Positions 56,235-64,000 of a stretch of 64,000 bases of DNA are shown one piece after another. The translations under genes and the position numbers were made by a program. The stretch comes from Betaproteobacteria bacterium RIFCSPLOWO2_02_FULL_63_19. Its GTDB lineage: Bacteria; Pseudomonadota; Gammaproteobacteria; Burkholderiales; SG8-39. Each line of letters starts with the position of its first letter. Positions within the stretch are counted from its first letter, which is position 1. The stretch covers positions 1-64,000 of the forward strand of contig MEQX01000016.1 in NCBI GenBank assembly GCA_001770415.1. Reading direction: 5' to 3'. The notes under the pieces are model-generated. The model was not told where the DNA came from. It did not search any database and saw only the letters and a program-made list of their open reading frames with translations.

Positions 56235-58277
56235 ATGCCCAACCGGCTCGCGGGCGAGACCTCGCCGTATTTGCTGCAGCATAAAGACAATCCCGTGGAC
56301 TGGTATCCGTGGGGTCCGGAGGCGCTCGCCCGCGCGAAGAAAGAGAATAAACCGATCCTGCTGTCGATCGGGTATTCGGCCTGCCACTGGTGCCATGTCA
56401 TGGCGCATGAGTCCTTCGAGGATCCGGGGGTCGCATCGGCGATGAACCGGATGTTCGTAAATATAAAGGTGGACCGAGAGGAGCGCCCCGATCTCGACCA
56501 GATCTATCAACTGGCGCATCAGATGCTGTCGCGGCGGCCGGGCGGATGGCCGCTGACGGTGTTTCTAACGCCAGATCAGCTGCCATTTTTCGCCGGCACC
56601 TATTTCCCGAAGGTTCCACGCTACGGGATGACAGGCTTCACTGAGCTGATCGGGAACATCGCCGCGATTTATCGCGAACGGCAGGCCGACATCGGACGCC
56701 AGAACGAGGCGTTACTGGAGGCCTTCGGGCGCATCGACCCAAAAGGCGGGGGGCAGCGCGTCGCGCTTGCCCCGACACCCATCGAGGATGCTCTGGCCGC
56801 GAGCAAAGCAAACTTCGATCCGGTGCACGGCGGCTTCGGTGGCGCACCCAAATTTCCGCATCCGGCCGAACTGCAGCTTTGCCTGAGGCGCTACGCGGCC
56901 ACCGGCGACGAAGCTGCATTGCACGTCGCAGTGCATACATTGGAGCGCATGGCGCTGGGCGGCATCTATGACCAGTTGGGCGGAGGTTTTTCGCGATATT
57001 CGGTGGATGCCGAGTGGATGATTCCTCATTTCGAAAAGATGCTCTACGACAACGGCCCGCTGCTCGGACTGCTTGCCGATGCGTGGACCGTAACGCGCGA
57101 GCCGCTGTTCGAACGCGTTGCGGCGCAGACCGCCGAATGGGTTATGCGCGAAATGCAGGAGGGGGGCAGCGACCATTCGGGTGGCTATTATTCGAGCCTG
57201 GATGCCGACTCCGAGCACGAGGAAGGCAAGTTCTACGTCTGGACCCTTGAAGAGATCAAGGCGCTGCTTTCTCCGGAAGAGTTCAATGCGGCAGCACCGT
57301 ACTGGGGTTTCGACGGACCGCCGAACTTCGAATCGGCGCACTGGCATCTGCACGTGACGCGAAATCCGGTGGCCCTGGCGCAGCACCTCGGCATGGACGT
57401 GAAGCACTGCATGACATTGATCGAACGGTCACGATCAAGACTGTTCGCCGCGCGCGAGCACCGCGTGCGGCCCGGGCGGGATGAGAAGATCCTTACCAGC
57501 TGGAATGCGCTGATGATCGGTGGCATGGCGCGCGCGGGCGCGGTGTTTTGCCGGTCGACATGGATCGAATCGGCGCGGCGCGCGATCGATTTCATCCGTA
57601 CCACCCTCTGGCGCGACGGCCGGCTGCTCGCGACCTACAAGGACGGTCGCGCTCACCTCAACGCTTATCTTGACGATTATGCGTATCTGCTCGCTGCTGC
57701 CATCGAGCTCGTGCAGGCCGATTACAGTTCGCGGACCCTGGAGTTTGCGACACAGCTCGCCGATGCGCTTGTCACGCATTTCGAGGATCGGAACGAGGGC
57801 GGCTTTTATTTCACGAGCCACGACCACGAAAACCTCATACACCGCAGCAAGACCGGCCACGACAACGCCACCCCCTCGGGAAATGGAGTGGCCGCCTTCG
57901 CGCTGCAGCGGCTTTCCTGTCTCACAGGCGAGCTGCGGTACGCGCAGGCAGCGCAGCGCACGCTGGAGTGCTTTTACCCGGCCATGTGTGCTCAGCCGGC
58001 GGGGCACGCGAGCCTGCTCGTGGCGCTTGAAGAAAGCCTTACGCCGACGCGCACCATCATTTTGCGCGGCGCGCCGCCCGACCTCGGCCGCTGGCAGCGC
58101 GCGCTTGCAGAACGTTATCTGCCGTCGAGCATGATCGTCACGATCGGTCCCGAGGCGCAGCTCCTACCGCCCGTCTTGGCGAAGCCGCTTGCGGACCGGG
58201 CACAGGCGTGGGTATGCGAAGGCGCCATGTGCCGGGCGCCAGTTTCAAATTTGGAGAATCTGCTGGCAACGCTCTAA
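56235..58277 (+). CDS. DUF255 thioredoxin-domain protein (YyaL/SPATA20 family)
   Basis: 680 residues. The N-terminal thioredoxin-like domain has Cys50-His-Trp-Cys53 in 'SACHWCHVM', and the rest is an (alpha/alpha)6-barrel-like region ('[20 protein letters not shown]', '[16 protein letters not shown]') as in N-acylglucosamine epimerase-type folds. The family is widely conserved but its reaction is not established. Length is normal. Divergent from the cyclase gene across 182 bp. Confidence 0.92.
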   Translation: MPNRLAGETSPYLLQHKDNPVDWYPWGPEALARAKKENKPILLSIGYSACHWCHVMAHESFEDPGVASAMNRMFVNIKVDREERPDLDQIYQLAHQMLSRRPGGWPLTVFLTPDQLPFFAGTYFPKVPRYGMTGFTELIGNIAAIYRERQADIGRQNEALLEAFGRIDPKGGGQRVALAPTPIEDALAASKANFDPVHGGFGGAPKFPHPAELQLCLRRYAATGDEAALHVAVHTLERMALGGIYDQLGGGFSRYSVDAEWMIPHFEKMLYDNGPLLGLLADAWTVTREPLFERVAAQTAEWVMREMQEGGSDHSGGYYSSLDADSEHEEGKFYVWTLEEIKALLSPEEFNAAAPYWGFDGPPNFESAHWHLHVTRNPVALAQHLGMDVKHCMTLIERSRSRLFAAREHRVRPGRDEKILTSWNALMIGGMARAGAVFCRSTWIESARRAIDFIRTTLWRDGRLLATYKDGRAHLNAYLDDYAYLLAAAIELVQADYSSRTLEFATQLADALVTHFEDRNEGGFYFTSHDHENLIHRSKTGHDNATPSGNGVAAFALQRLSCLTGELRYAQAAQRTLECFYPAMCAQPAGHASLLVALEESLTPTRTIILRGAPPDLGRWQRALAERYLPSSMIVTIGPEAQLLPPVLAKPLADRAQAWVCEGAMCRAPVSNLENLLATL

Positions 58278-58369
58278 GCTCGTGATTTCGTGGATGAATT
58301 ACTGCCGGTCCGGATTGACTTCCTAGGCGGCCGGCACGGATAATCTGCGGATTCATTCCGGAGGCTCCC

Positions 58370-59590
58370 ATGGACCGCTCACGCGCCGTTTCTTTCACGC
58401 TCGTCGCCCTGGCTGGATTCGGTATTTCCGGATGCGGAAAACAGGAGCCGCCCGCCGAAGCGAAACAGGCGGCTGCCGCCCCGGGGATATCTGAACTGGT
58501 GGTCAAAATAGGCCATGTGGCCCCGTTGACCGGAAATATCGCGCACCTGGGCAAGGACAATGAGAACGGTGCGCGACTCGCCGTGGAGGAAATTAACGCC
58601 AAGGGCGTCGTCATTGCGGGCAAGAAGCTCAAGATCGAACTTGTGGGGGAAGACGATCAGGCCGACCCGAAGACCGGTACCGTGGTGGCGCAGAAACTGG
58701 TCGACGCGAAGGTCAACGGTGTCGTCGGCCACTTGAATTCCGGAACGACTATCCCGGCCTCCAAGATCTATGCCGACGCCGGAGTTCCACAGATTTCACC
58801 CTCGGCCACCAACCCGACGTACACGCAGCAGGGCTTCAAGACCGCGTTTCGCGTAATGGCAAATGACGTCCAGCAGGGCAAAGTTCTGGGCAATTTTGTG
58901 GCCCGGAACCTCGGCGCCAAGACGGTCGCGATTATCGACGATCGCACCGCCTATGGACAGGGGCTCGCCGACGAAGTCGCGAAGGCGGCGCAGGCGGGCG
59001 GGGCAAAAATCGTGGCGCGTGAGTTTACCCGAAATGACGCAACGGACTTCCGGGCCATTTTGACCAAGATAAAGGGGGAGAAGCCCGACGCTGTGTTCTA
59101 TGGCGGCATGGACGCGCAGGCAGGACCGATGGCCAAGCAAATGAGACAGCTCGGTATCAAGGCCCGGTTCATGTCCGGTGATGGAGCCTGCACGCCGGAG
59201 TTCATGAAGCTGGCTGGTGAGGCGGCCGAAGGCTTCTACTGTACCCAGGCGGGTCTTCCACTTGAGAGGATGACGGACAAGACTTTTGCAGATCGCTACA
59301 GGAAGCGCTTCAACGCCGAAGTGCAGATCTACTCGCCGTACAGCTACGACGCGGTAGGCGTGCTGGTCGATGCGATGAAACGGGCGAATTCGGTCGATCC
59401 GGCCAAGTACATTTCGGAACTGCCCAAGACATCCTACTCAGGACTGACCGGCAGAGTCGCGTTCGACGAAAAGGGCGACGTGAAGAACGGCGCCATCACC
59501 CTGTACGAAACCAAGCAAGGCAAGCTAAACGTACTCGAGGTGGTCGGAGGCAGCACCGACACGCCTGCTGCTCAAGCGGCGAGGAAGTGA
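58370..59590 (+). CDS. Branched-chain-type ABC transporter substrate-binding lipoprotein
   Basis: 406 residues. A lipoprotein signal ends in Ile-Ser-Gly-Cys22, so the mature protein is anchored by the diacylglycerol added by Lgt. The body is a Leu/Ile/Val-binding-protein fold: 'VKIGHVAPLTGNIAHLGKDN' and 'YSPYSYDAVGVLVDAM'. The operon continues with both permeases and both ATPases. Ligand: branched-chain amino acid, other amino acid or amide (family-level inference). Confidence 0.93.
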   Translation: MDRSRAVSFTLVALAGFGISGCGKQEPPAEAKQAAAAPGISELVVKIGHVAPLTGNIAHLGKDNENGARLAVEEINAKGVVIAGKKLKIELVGEDDQADPKTGTVVAQKLVDAKVNGVVGHLNSGTTIPASKIYADAGVPQISPSATNPTYTQQGFKTAFRVMANDVQQGKVLGNFVARNLGAKTVAIIDDRTAYGQGLADEVAKAAQAGGAKIVAREFTRNDATDFRAILTKIKGEKPDAVFYGGMDAQAGPMAKQMRQLGIKARFMSGDGACTPEFMKLAGEAAEGFYCTQAGLPLERMTDKTFADRYRKRFNAEVQIYSPYSYDAVGVLVDAMKRANSVDPAKYISELPKTSYSGLTGRVAFDEKGDVKNGAITLYETKQGKLNVLEVVGGSTDTPAAQAARK

Positions 59591-59650
59591 AGTAGCAACG
59601 CTTTTCGCTACACGACGGCACCATTGGTGACGGGGTGCCGCTGTGGTTCA

Positions 59651-60595
59651 ATGGGTGCTGTGAACTTGGACATCCTGCTTCAGCAGATCCTCAACGGACT
59701 GGTGCTCGGTAGCGTCTACGCATTGGTGGCGCTGGGTTACACCATGGTCTATGGCGTGCTTGGCTTGATTAACTTCGCTCACGGCGAAGTGGTCATGATC
59801 GGCGCGCTGAGCACCCTCAGCGTGTCACGCCTGCTGCACAACGTGTTCCCCGGTCTTCCTGGACCCGCCGTGCTGCTGTTTTCTACCCTCGCCGCGATTC
59901 CCGTTTGCATGCTGCTCGGCTACGCCATCGAACGCGTGGCCTACCGGCCGCTGCGTCGTGCCCCGCGCTTGGCGCCTTTGATCACTGCGATCGGGGTGTC
60001 GATCCTGCTGCAGAACGTCGCGATGGTGGTCTGGGGGCGCGGATACCACAGCTTCCCCGCGTATGTATCCACTGAGCCATTCCAATTCTTCGGCGCTACG
60101 ATGACTCCGGTGCAGGTCGTGATTATCGCGGTTGCGATAGCGATCATGGCGGGCCTGATGGTCCTGGTGCATCGAACCAAGCTCGGGCGCGCCATGCGCG
60201 CAACGGCGGAGAACCAGTCGGTGGCCGGGCTGATGGGTGTCGACATCAATGCCATCATCTCGGTCACTTTCGTCATAGGCTCTGCGCTCGCGGCGGTCGC
60301 GGGAGTGATGGTGGCAGCCAATTACTCGATCGCGCATTACTACATGGGATTCGTGCTGGGCTTAAAGGCATTTACCGCGGCGGTGCTGGGGGGAATCGGC
60401 AACCTCGGGGGCGCCATGGCGGGGGGACTGCTGCTCGGAATTATCGAGAGCCTTGGGGCAGGCTACGTCGGCGATCTCACGGGTGGGTTTCTGGGCAGCA
60501 ATTACCAGGATGTCTTTGCGTTCTTCGTGCTGATCGTCGTGCTCGTATTCCGGCCCTCAGGACTGATGGGTGAACGGGTGGCCGAGAGGGCGTGA
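59651..60595 (+). CDS. livH: Branched-chain-type ABC transporter permease LivH
   Basis: 314 residues with about eight membrane helices. 'LVALGYTMVYGVLGLINFAH' followed by 'GEVVMIGAL' is the LivH hallmark, and 'AVLGGIGNLGGAMAGGLLLG' is the cytoplasmic coupling loop that contacts LivG/LivF. ATG 59651 or GTG 59660 could start the protein. The upstream extension to 59624 is not supported. Confidence 0.95.
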   Translation: MGAVNLDILLQQILNGLVLGSVYALVALGYTMVYGVLGLINFAHGEVVMIGALSTLSVSRLLHNVFPGLPGPAVLLFSTLAAIPVCMLLGYAIERVAYRPLRRAPRLAPLITAIGVSILLQNVAMVVWGRGYHSFPAYVSTEPFQFFGATMTPVQVVIIAVAIAIMAGLMVLVHRTKLGRAMRATAENQSVAGLMGVDINAIISVTFVIGSALAAVAGVMVAANYSIAHYYMGFVLGLKAFTAAVLGGIGNLGGAMAGGLLLGIIESLGAGYVGDLTGGFLGSNYQDVFAFFVLIVVLVFRPSGLMGERVAERA

Positions 60596-60693
60596 GAAAC
60601 GGATGCACGAATCTGTCGGCGATTCCTCGCCGGTATCGCGGGGCGACACACGACTGAGACCATGCCTGCTGAGGGGCGGAACGAGGTATACGA

Positions 60694-61767
60694 GTGGCCG
60701 ACTGGCTCGATAAGGTCAAACGCAATCCCAGCGCAAGATGGATCGGCGTTGCGCTGATCGCAGCCGCGCTTGCTACCCTGCCCATCGTAGCTGGCGAGGT
60801 GGGCGGACGCGGATGGGTGCGCATCGTAGATTTCGCGCTGCTATATGTGATGCTCGCGCTCGGCCTGAACATTGTGGTCGGTTTCGCGGGTCTGCTCGAC
60901 CTTGGCTACATCGCCTTTTACGCAGTCGGCGCTTACACCTACGCTTTGCTGGCCTCGCCGCATTTCGGACTCCATTTGCCCATCTGGCTGGTATTGCCTT
61001 TGGGCGCCGGGATGGCCGGGGTGTTCGGCCTGTTGCTGGGCGCACCGACGCTTAAGCTGCGCGGCGATTACCTGGCGATTGTCACGCTGGGTTTCGGCGA
61101 GATTATCCGGATCTTTCTAAATAATCTCAACGCGCCAGTCAACATCACCAACGGTCCACAGGGAGTAAACAGGATCGATCCAATTTCGTTCGGCGGTTTC
61201 ATGCTCGCCAAACCGCTCGACGTTCTCGGATTTAGTGTTCCGTCCGTGCACCTTTACTATTACCTGTTCTTGATGCTCGCACTGCTTGTTATCGTCGTCA
61301 GCTTGCGCCTGGAGAATTCACGTATCGGAAGGGCATGGGTGGCGATCCGGGAGGACGAGGTCGCGGCCAAGGCGATGGGGATAAACACCCGCAATATAAA
61401 GTTGCTTGCCTTTGCGATGGGTGCGAGCTTCGGCGGCATTTCAGGGGGCTTGTTTGCCGGGTTTCAGGGCTTTGTCAGCCCGGAGAGCTTCATCCTTATG
61501 GAATCGATCGTCGTGCTGTGCATGGTGGTTCTTGGCGGCATGGGACACATCCCTGGCGTGATACTCGGCGCCGTGCTGCTCGCAGCGATGCCCGAAGTGT
61601 TTCGCAACACCATCGTGCCTGTGCAACGGCAGCTGTTCGGGAAAATTGTGTTCGACCCGGAAGTCGTGCGCATGTTGCTCTACGGCTTCGCGCTGGTGCT
61701 GGTGATGTTGTTTCGCCCGTCCGGCATTTGGCCGTCGACCACACGCAAGCGTGAGCTTGCGTCGTGA
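60694..61767 (+). CDS. livM: Branched-chain-type ABC transporter permease LivM
   Basis: 357 residues, about ten helices. 'LNIVVGFAGLLDLGYIAFYA' and the coupling loop 'MVVLGGMGHIPGVILGAVLL' are LivM features. GTG start at 60694 with GAGG upstream. The last codons 'RELAS' and the TGA at 61765-61767 lie inside the first copy of a 29-bp tandem repeat, so the end of this gene may have been remodelled by duplication. Confidence 0.94.
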   Translation: MADWLDKVKRNPSARWIGVALIAAALATLPIVAGEVGGRGWVRIVDFALLYVMLALGLNIVVGFAGLLDLGYIAFYAVGAYTYALLASPHFGLHLPIWLVLPLGAGMAGVFGLLLGAPTLKLRGDYLAIVTLGFGEIIRIFLNNLNAPVNITNGPQGVNRIDPISFGGFMLAKPLDVLGFSVPSVHLYYYLFLMLALLVIVVSLRLENSRIGRAWVAIREDEVAAKAMGINTRNIKLLAFAMGASFGGISGGLFAGFQGFVSPESFILMESIVVLCMVVLGGMGHIPGVILGAVLLAAMPEVFRNTIVPVQRQLFGKIVFDPEVVRMLLYGFALVLVMLFRPSGIWPSTTRKRELAS

Positions 61768-61856
61768 ACTGGGTCAAGCGTGAGCTTGCGTCGTGAACTG
61801 GGTCAAGCGTGAGCTTGCGTCGTGAACTGGGTCAAGCGTGAGCTTGCGTCGTGAAC
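61751..61856 (+). repeat. 29-bp tandem repeat, 3.66 copies, spanning livM end to livG leader
   Basis: Three identical 29-bp units (61751-61779, 61780-61808, 61809-61837) are followed by a 19-bp partial unit (61838-61856). Every unit begins GTGAGCTTGCGTCGTGAAC and so repeats the last livM codons and its TGA. Preceding CAAGC pairs with GCTTG around GTGA, giving a small hairpin at each copy; in the first copy the stem extends to 8 bp (ACGCAAGC/GCTTGCGT, 61743-61762). It occupies most of the livM-livG gap. Confidence 0.95.
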
Positions 61857-61879
61857 GTAGCTGCGACGGGGGGCGCGGA

Positions 61880-62650
61880 ATGATTGCACTGCTTGAGGCG
61901 CGCGGCGTGGGCAAGCGTTTTGGCGGCCTGGATGCGCTCTCGCAGGTTTCGTTGTCGATTGTTCGCGGCGAGATATACGGTTTGATCGGCCCAAACGGAG
62001 CTGGAAAGACGACGCTTTTCAACGTGCTCACAGGCTTGTACCGGCCCGATGCGGGCGGGTTCGTGTTCGACGGCGCGCCGCTGCCCAAAAGCGAGCCGCA
62101 TCGCGTTGCGGCAGCGGGTATTGCGCGAACGTTCCAGAATATCCGGCTCTTCGCCAACATGAGTGCCCTGGAAAACGTCATGGTGGGGCGCCATGTGCGT
62201 ACGAAAGCCGGCGTGATAGGCGCGATGCTCAGGAATGCGGCCACCCGCGCAGAGGAACGGGAGATTCAGGCTCGCGCTACGGATCTGCTCGACTATGTTG
62301 GACTCGTGGCGCGAATGAACGAGTTGGCCCGGAACCTTTCCTATGGCGATCAGCGGCGCTTGGAGATTGCACGCGCACTTGCCACGGAGCCCAAGCTGCT
62401 CGCGTTGGACGAGCCCGTAGCCGGAATGAACGCGACGGAAACCGCTGCGCTGCGCGCGCTGCTCGAGGCGATCCGGGCCGACGGCATAACCCTTCTGCTG
62501 ATCGAGCACGACGTAAAACTGGTGATGGGGTTGTGCGATCGCGTCGCCGTTCTCGATTATGGAACGAAGATCGCCGAGGGCGCCCCGGCCGAGGTGCAGC
62601 GCGACCCAAAAGTCATCGAAGCCTACCTGGGTAGCGCGCTACATGCTTGA
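61880..62650 (+). CDS. livG: Branched-chain-type ABC transporter ATPase LivG
   Basis: 256 residues. Walker A GPNGAGKTT at 37-45, signature 'LSYGDQRRLEIARAL' (the Tyr-Gly-Asp variant is usual for LivG), Walker B 'LLALDEPVAGMN', and the H-loop 'LIEHDVKLV'. ATG 61880 follows a GGGG-rich leader; an in-frame GTG at 61838 lies in the last repeat unit and would add 14 residues. Overlaps livF by 8 nt. Confidence 0.95.
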   Translation: MIALLEARGVGKRFGGLDALSQVSLSIVRGEIYGLIGPNGAGKTTLFNVLTGLYRPDAGGFVFDGAPLPKSEPHRVAAAGIARTFQNIRLFANMSALENVMVGRHVRTKAGVIGAMLRNAATRAEEREIQARATDLLDYVGLVARMNELARNLSYGDQRRLEIARALATEPKLLALDEPVAGMNATETAALRALLEAIRADGITLLLIEHDVKLVMGLCDRVAVLDYGTKIAEGAPAEVQRDPKVIEAYLGSALHA

Positions 62651-63344
62651 GGTGCGTGGTCTCCATGTTCACTACGGCGGCATTGCGGCCGTAAAGGGGG
62701 TCGATTTGGAGGTGGCCTCGGGGGAACTCGTCTGCCTTATCGGAGCCAACGGCGCTGGCAAGACGACAACGCTCGGGGCAATCGCGGCATTGGTGTCTCC
62801 GTCTGCAGGCGAGATAACGCTGGGAGGCGAGCGCACGGCCGGGCTGGCGTCTTTCCAATTGGTGCGCCGCGGTCTGGCGCTGGTGCCCGAGGGGCGAGGA
62901 GTGTTCGGAAGGCTTAACGTGCGCGAGAACCTCGAGATGGGCGCCTATCATCGCAGCGACCGGGAGATCGGGCATGATTTGGAAAAGGTCTTCGCACTGA
63001 TGCCTCGGCTGCAGGAGAGGTGTTACCAGACCGGAGGCACGCTCTCCGGAGGCGAACAGCAGATGCTGGCGATAGGACGCGCTCTGATGAGCCGCCCGAA
63101 GCTGCTGCTCCTGGACGAGCCGAGCATGGGACTTGCACCGCTGATGGTGCAGAAAGTGTTCGAGACCATCCAGGCAGTCGCGCGCGACGGGGTAACGATA
63201 CTGCTCGTGGAACAGAACGCCAGACTTGCGCTAGAGCTGGCCGGACGGGGCTACGTAATGGAAGGCGGCTGCATCACGCTCGCGGGCCAATCGGCGGCGC
63301 TGCTCGCCGACAGCCGGGTACGCGAAGCTTATCTCGGGGAATAG
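62643..63344 (+). CDS. livF: Branched-chain-type ABC transporter ATPase LivF
   Basis: 233 residues. Walker A GANGAGKTT at 34-42, signature 'LSGGEQQMLAIGRAL', Walker B 'LLLLDEPSMGL', and 'VEQNARLAL' as the switch region, all typical of LivF. ATG 62643 overlaps the end of livG, so the two ATPases are produced together for a heterodimer. Last gene of the transporter operon. Confidence 0.96.
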   Translation: MLEVRGLHVHYGGIAAVKGVDLEVASGELVCLIGANGAGKTTTLGAIAALVSPSAGEITLGGERTAGLASFQLVRRGLALVPEGRGVFGRLNVRENLEMGAYHRSDREIGHDLEKVFALMPRLQERCYQTGGTLSGGEQQMLAIGRALMSRPKLLLLDEPSMGLAPLMVQKVFETIQAVARDGVTILLVEQNARLALELAGRGYVMEGGCITLAGQSAALLADSRVREAYLGE

Positions 63345-63430
63345 TCCGCGTACCACTTGGCGGCGGGGCCGAAGAACCTGCTGCCCAATTCGATCACAAC
63401 GGGCGCATGTGGAGCGGGACAGCGATATCC

Positions 63431-64000
63431 TTATCCCGAACCCGGTGTCCGGCGACCCACTTGCTCCGTGGCGATAAGTTTGCGGATCTGGACGAGCTTC
63501 GCCTTGAGCCGCTTCTCGTTTTCCCGACCCACGCGCAGCAGGATCTTCTGCCCGCTCGCCAGACGTTCCAGGGCGGGGTCCGAAAAGCGATAGAGCAGCC
63601 AGGGTCGCGACGGTTTGATCGGTCCCTGAACTTCCGGAAGTTCGACTTTAAGAGGAGTTGACGGTATGGGCGTTTCGAGCAGCAAATCGATCACTTCGAC
63701 CAGGCGGTCATTGAAGTGTTTTCCAGGATAGCCGAGGGTCTCGTAGGCGCGCTGGAACAGCGGGTAGAGCAGCTTGTACAGCGCAACAGCGCGAGCGGTG
63801 TCCACCGATTCGGCCAGGGCGACGAACGGCCGGTAGCGGGCCGCGTTCTTAGAGCTGATGATACGCTCGTTCCCGGCGGTCTCGACGTTGAAGCGTCCGG
63901 GGGTCGGGTGAATCGGCCACATCCTCGGTGGTGCGAGCGAGCGGGCCAGATTGTCAACGGTGGCAACCACGCTGCGCACGAAATTCTCGATCCGGACGTG
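63431..64000 (-). CDS. DUF3014-family protein, partial (N-terminus beyond window)
   Basis: 190 codons with no start inside the window; the frame remains open to position 64000. Segments 'FVRSVVATVDNLARSLAPPR' and 'YKLLYPLFQRAYETLGYPGK', with 'FNDRLVEVIDLLLETP', match DUF3014 proteins, which usually have an N-terminal membrane anchor and a periplasmic domain. Function is unknown. Convergent with livF. Confidence 0.75.
   Translation of the reverse strand, partial: HVRIENFVRSVVATVDNLARSLAPPRMWPIHPTPGRFNVETAGNERIISSKNAARYRPFVALAESVDTARAVALYKLLYPLFQRAYETLGYPGKHFNDRLVEVIDLLLETPIPSTPLKVELPEVQGPIKPSRPWLLYRFSDPALERLASGQKILLRVGRENEKRLKAKLVQIRKLIATEQVGRRTPGSG

Noticed and set aside
54004..56445. 813-codon open frame antisense to the GAF-cyclase gene
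   Set aside because: Shadow of the cyclase coding strand; composition is not protein-like and it overlaps the DUF255 gene start.
61751..61856. CRISPR array
   Set aside because: The units are directly adjacent with no spacers, so it is a tandem repeat, not CRISPR.

Overview
The window looks like a chromosomal segment of a GC-rich, metabolically versatile betaproteobacterium (Burkholderiales-like). This rests on the complete atpIBEFHAGDC operon with betaproteobacterial-type AtpB, AtpE and AtpI sequences, two TRAP transporter sets, a CaiB/BaiF CoA-transferase, crotonases, a UbiD-type decarboxylase, a ring-hydroxylating dioxygenase and hydantoinase-type enzymes. The placement is inferred from protein character; no rRNA or tRNA was seen. 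Nothing looks like phage, insertion sequence, CRISPR or plasmid DNA.

Layout. 0-13 kb is a catabolic block: a MoaD-like sulfur carrier with a molybdopterin/tungstopterin oxidoreductase, a two-subunit Rieske dioxygenase (minus strand), an M24-fold protein lacking most metal ligands, a minus-strand hyuA-hyuB-aldehyde dehydrogenase operon, and a dienelactone hydrolase. At 13.2 kb lies a collapsed fumarylacetoacetate-hydrolase-family gene, followed by an FNR-like palindrome and the atp promoter. 13.8-20.9 kb is the F1Fo ATP synthase operon, closed by a clear intrinsic terminator. 21-29.4 kb is mixed: esterase, CopD-like protein, ketopantoate-reductase-like enzyme, VOC protein, twin cyclic-nucleotide-binding protein, RlmJ, a HicA-like protein without HicB, a response regulator with membrane helices, and a UbiD-family protein.

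29.5-41.6 kb is CoA/acid metabolism and transport: DMT exporter, crotonase, CoA-transferase, then two TRAP systems facing each other. The second sits in an operon with a serine-glyoxylate-type aminotransferase and a crotonase. 41.9-51.1 kb holds a FrnE-like DsbA protein, a giant FAD/FeS 2-hydroxyacid dehydrogenase (YdiJ type), a YdcH-like small protein, lgt, an MFS fragment, an intact MFS transporter, a hydrolase and ilvD. 51.1-56.1 kb is a signalling island: overlapping HD-GYP-like and GGDEF/EAL-like proteins, both with damaged catalytic motifs, converging on a GAF-GAF-PAS class III cyclase. 56.2-63.4 kb has a DUF255 thioredoxin-fold protein and a complete branched-chain-type ABC transporter operon (substrate-binding protein, livH, livM, livG, livF), interrupted by a 29-bp tandem repeat that duplicates the livM stop region. 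A DUF3014 gene runs off the right edge.

How it fits together: most genes take up organic acids or amino acids (two TRAP sets, one LIV-type ABC set) and funnel them through hydroxylation, hydrolysis, decarboxylation, CoA transfer and hydration. The signalling island and the twin-CNB protein suggest cAMP and c-di-GMP control. The strongest candidates for unusual biology are the degenerate c-di-GMP pair, the membrane-tethered receiver, the MoaD-Mo/W enzyme pair, the M24 pseudo-metallopeptidase and the livM-livG repeat.
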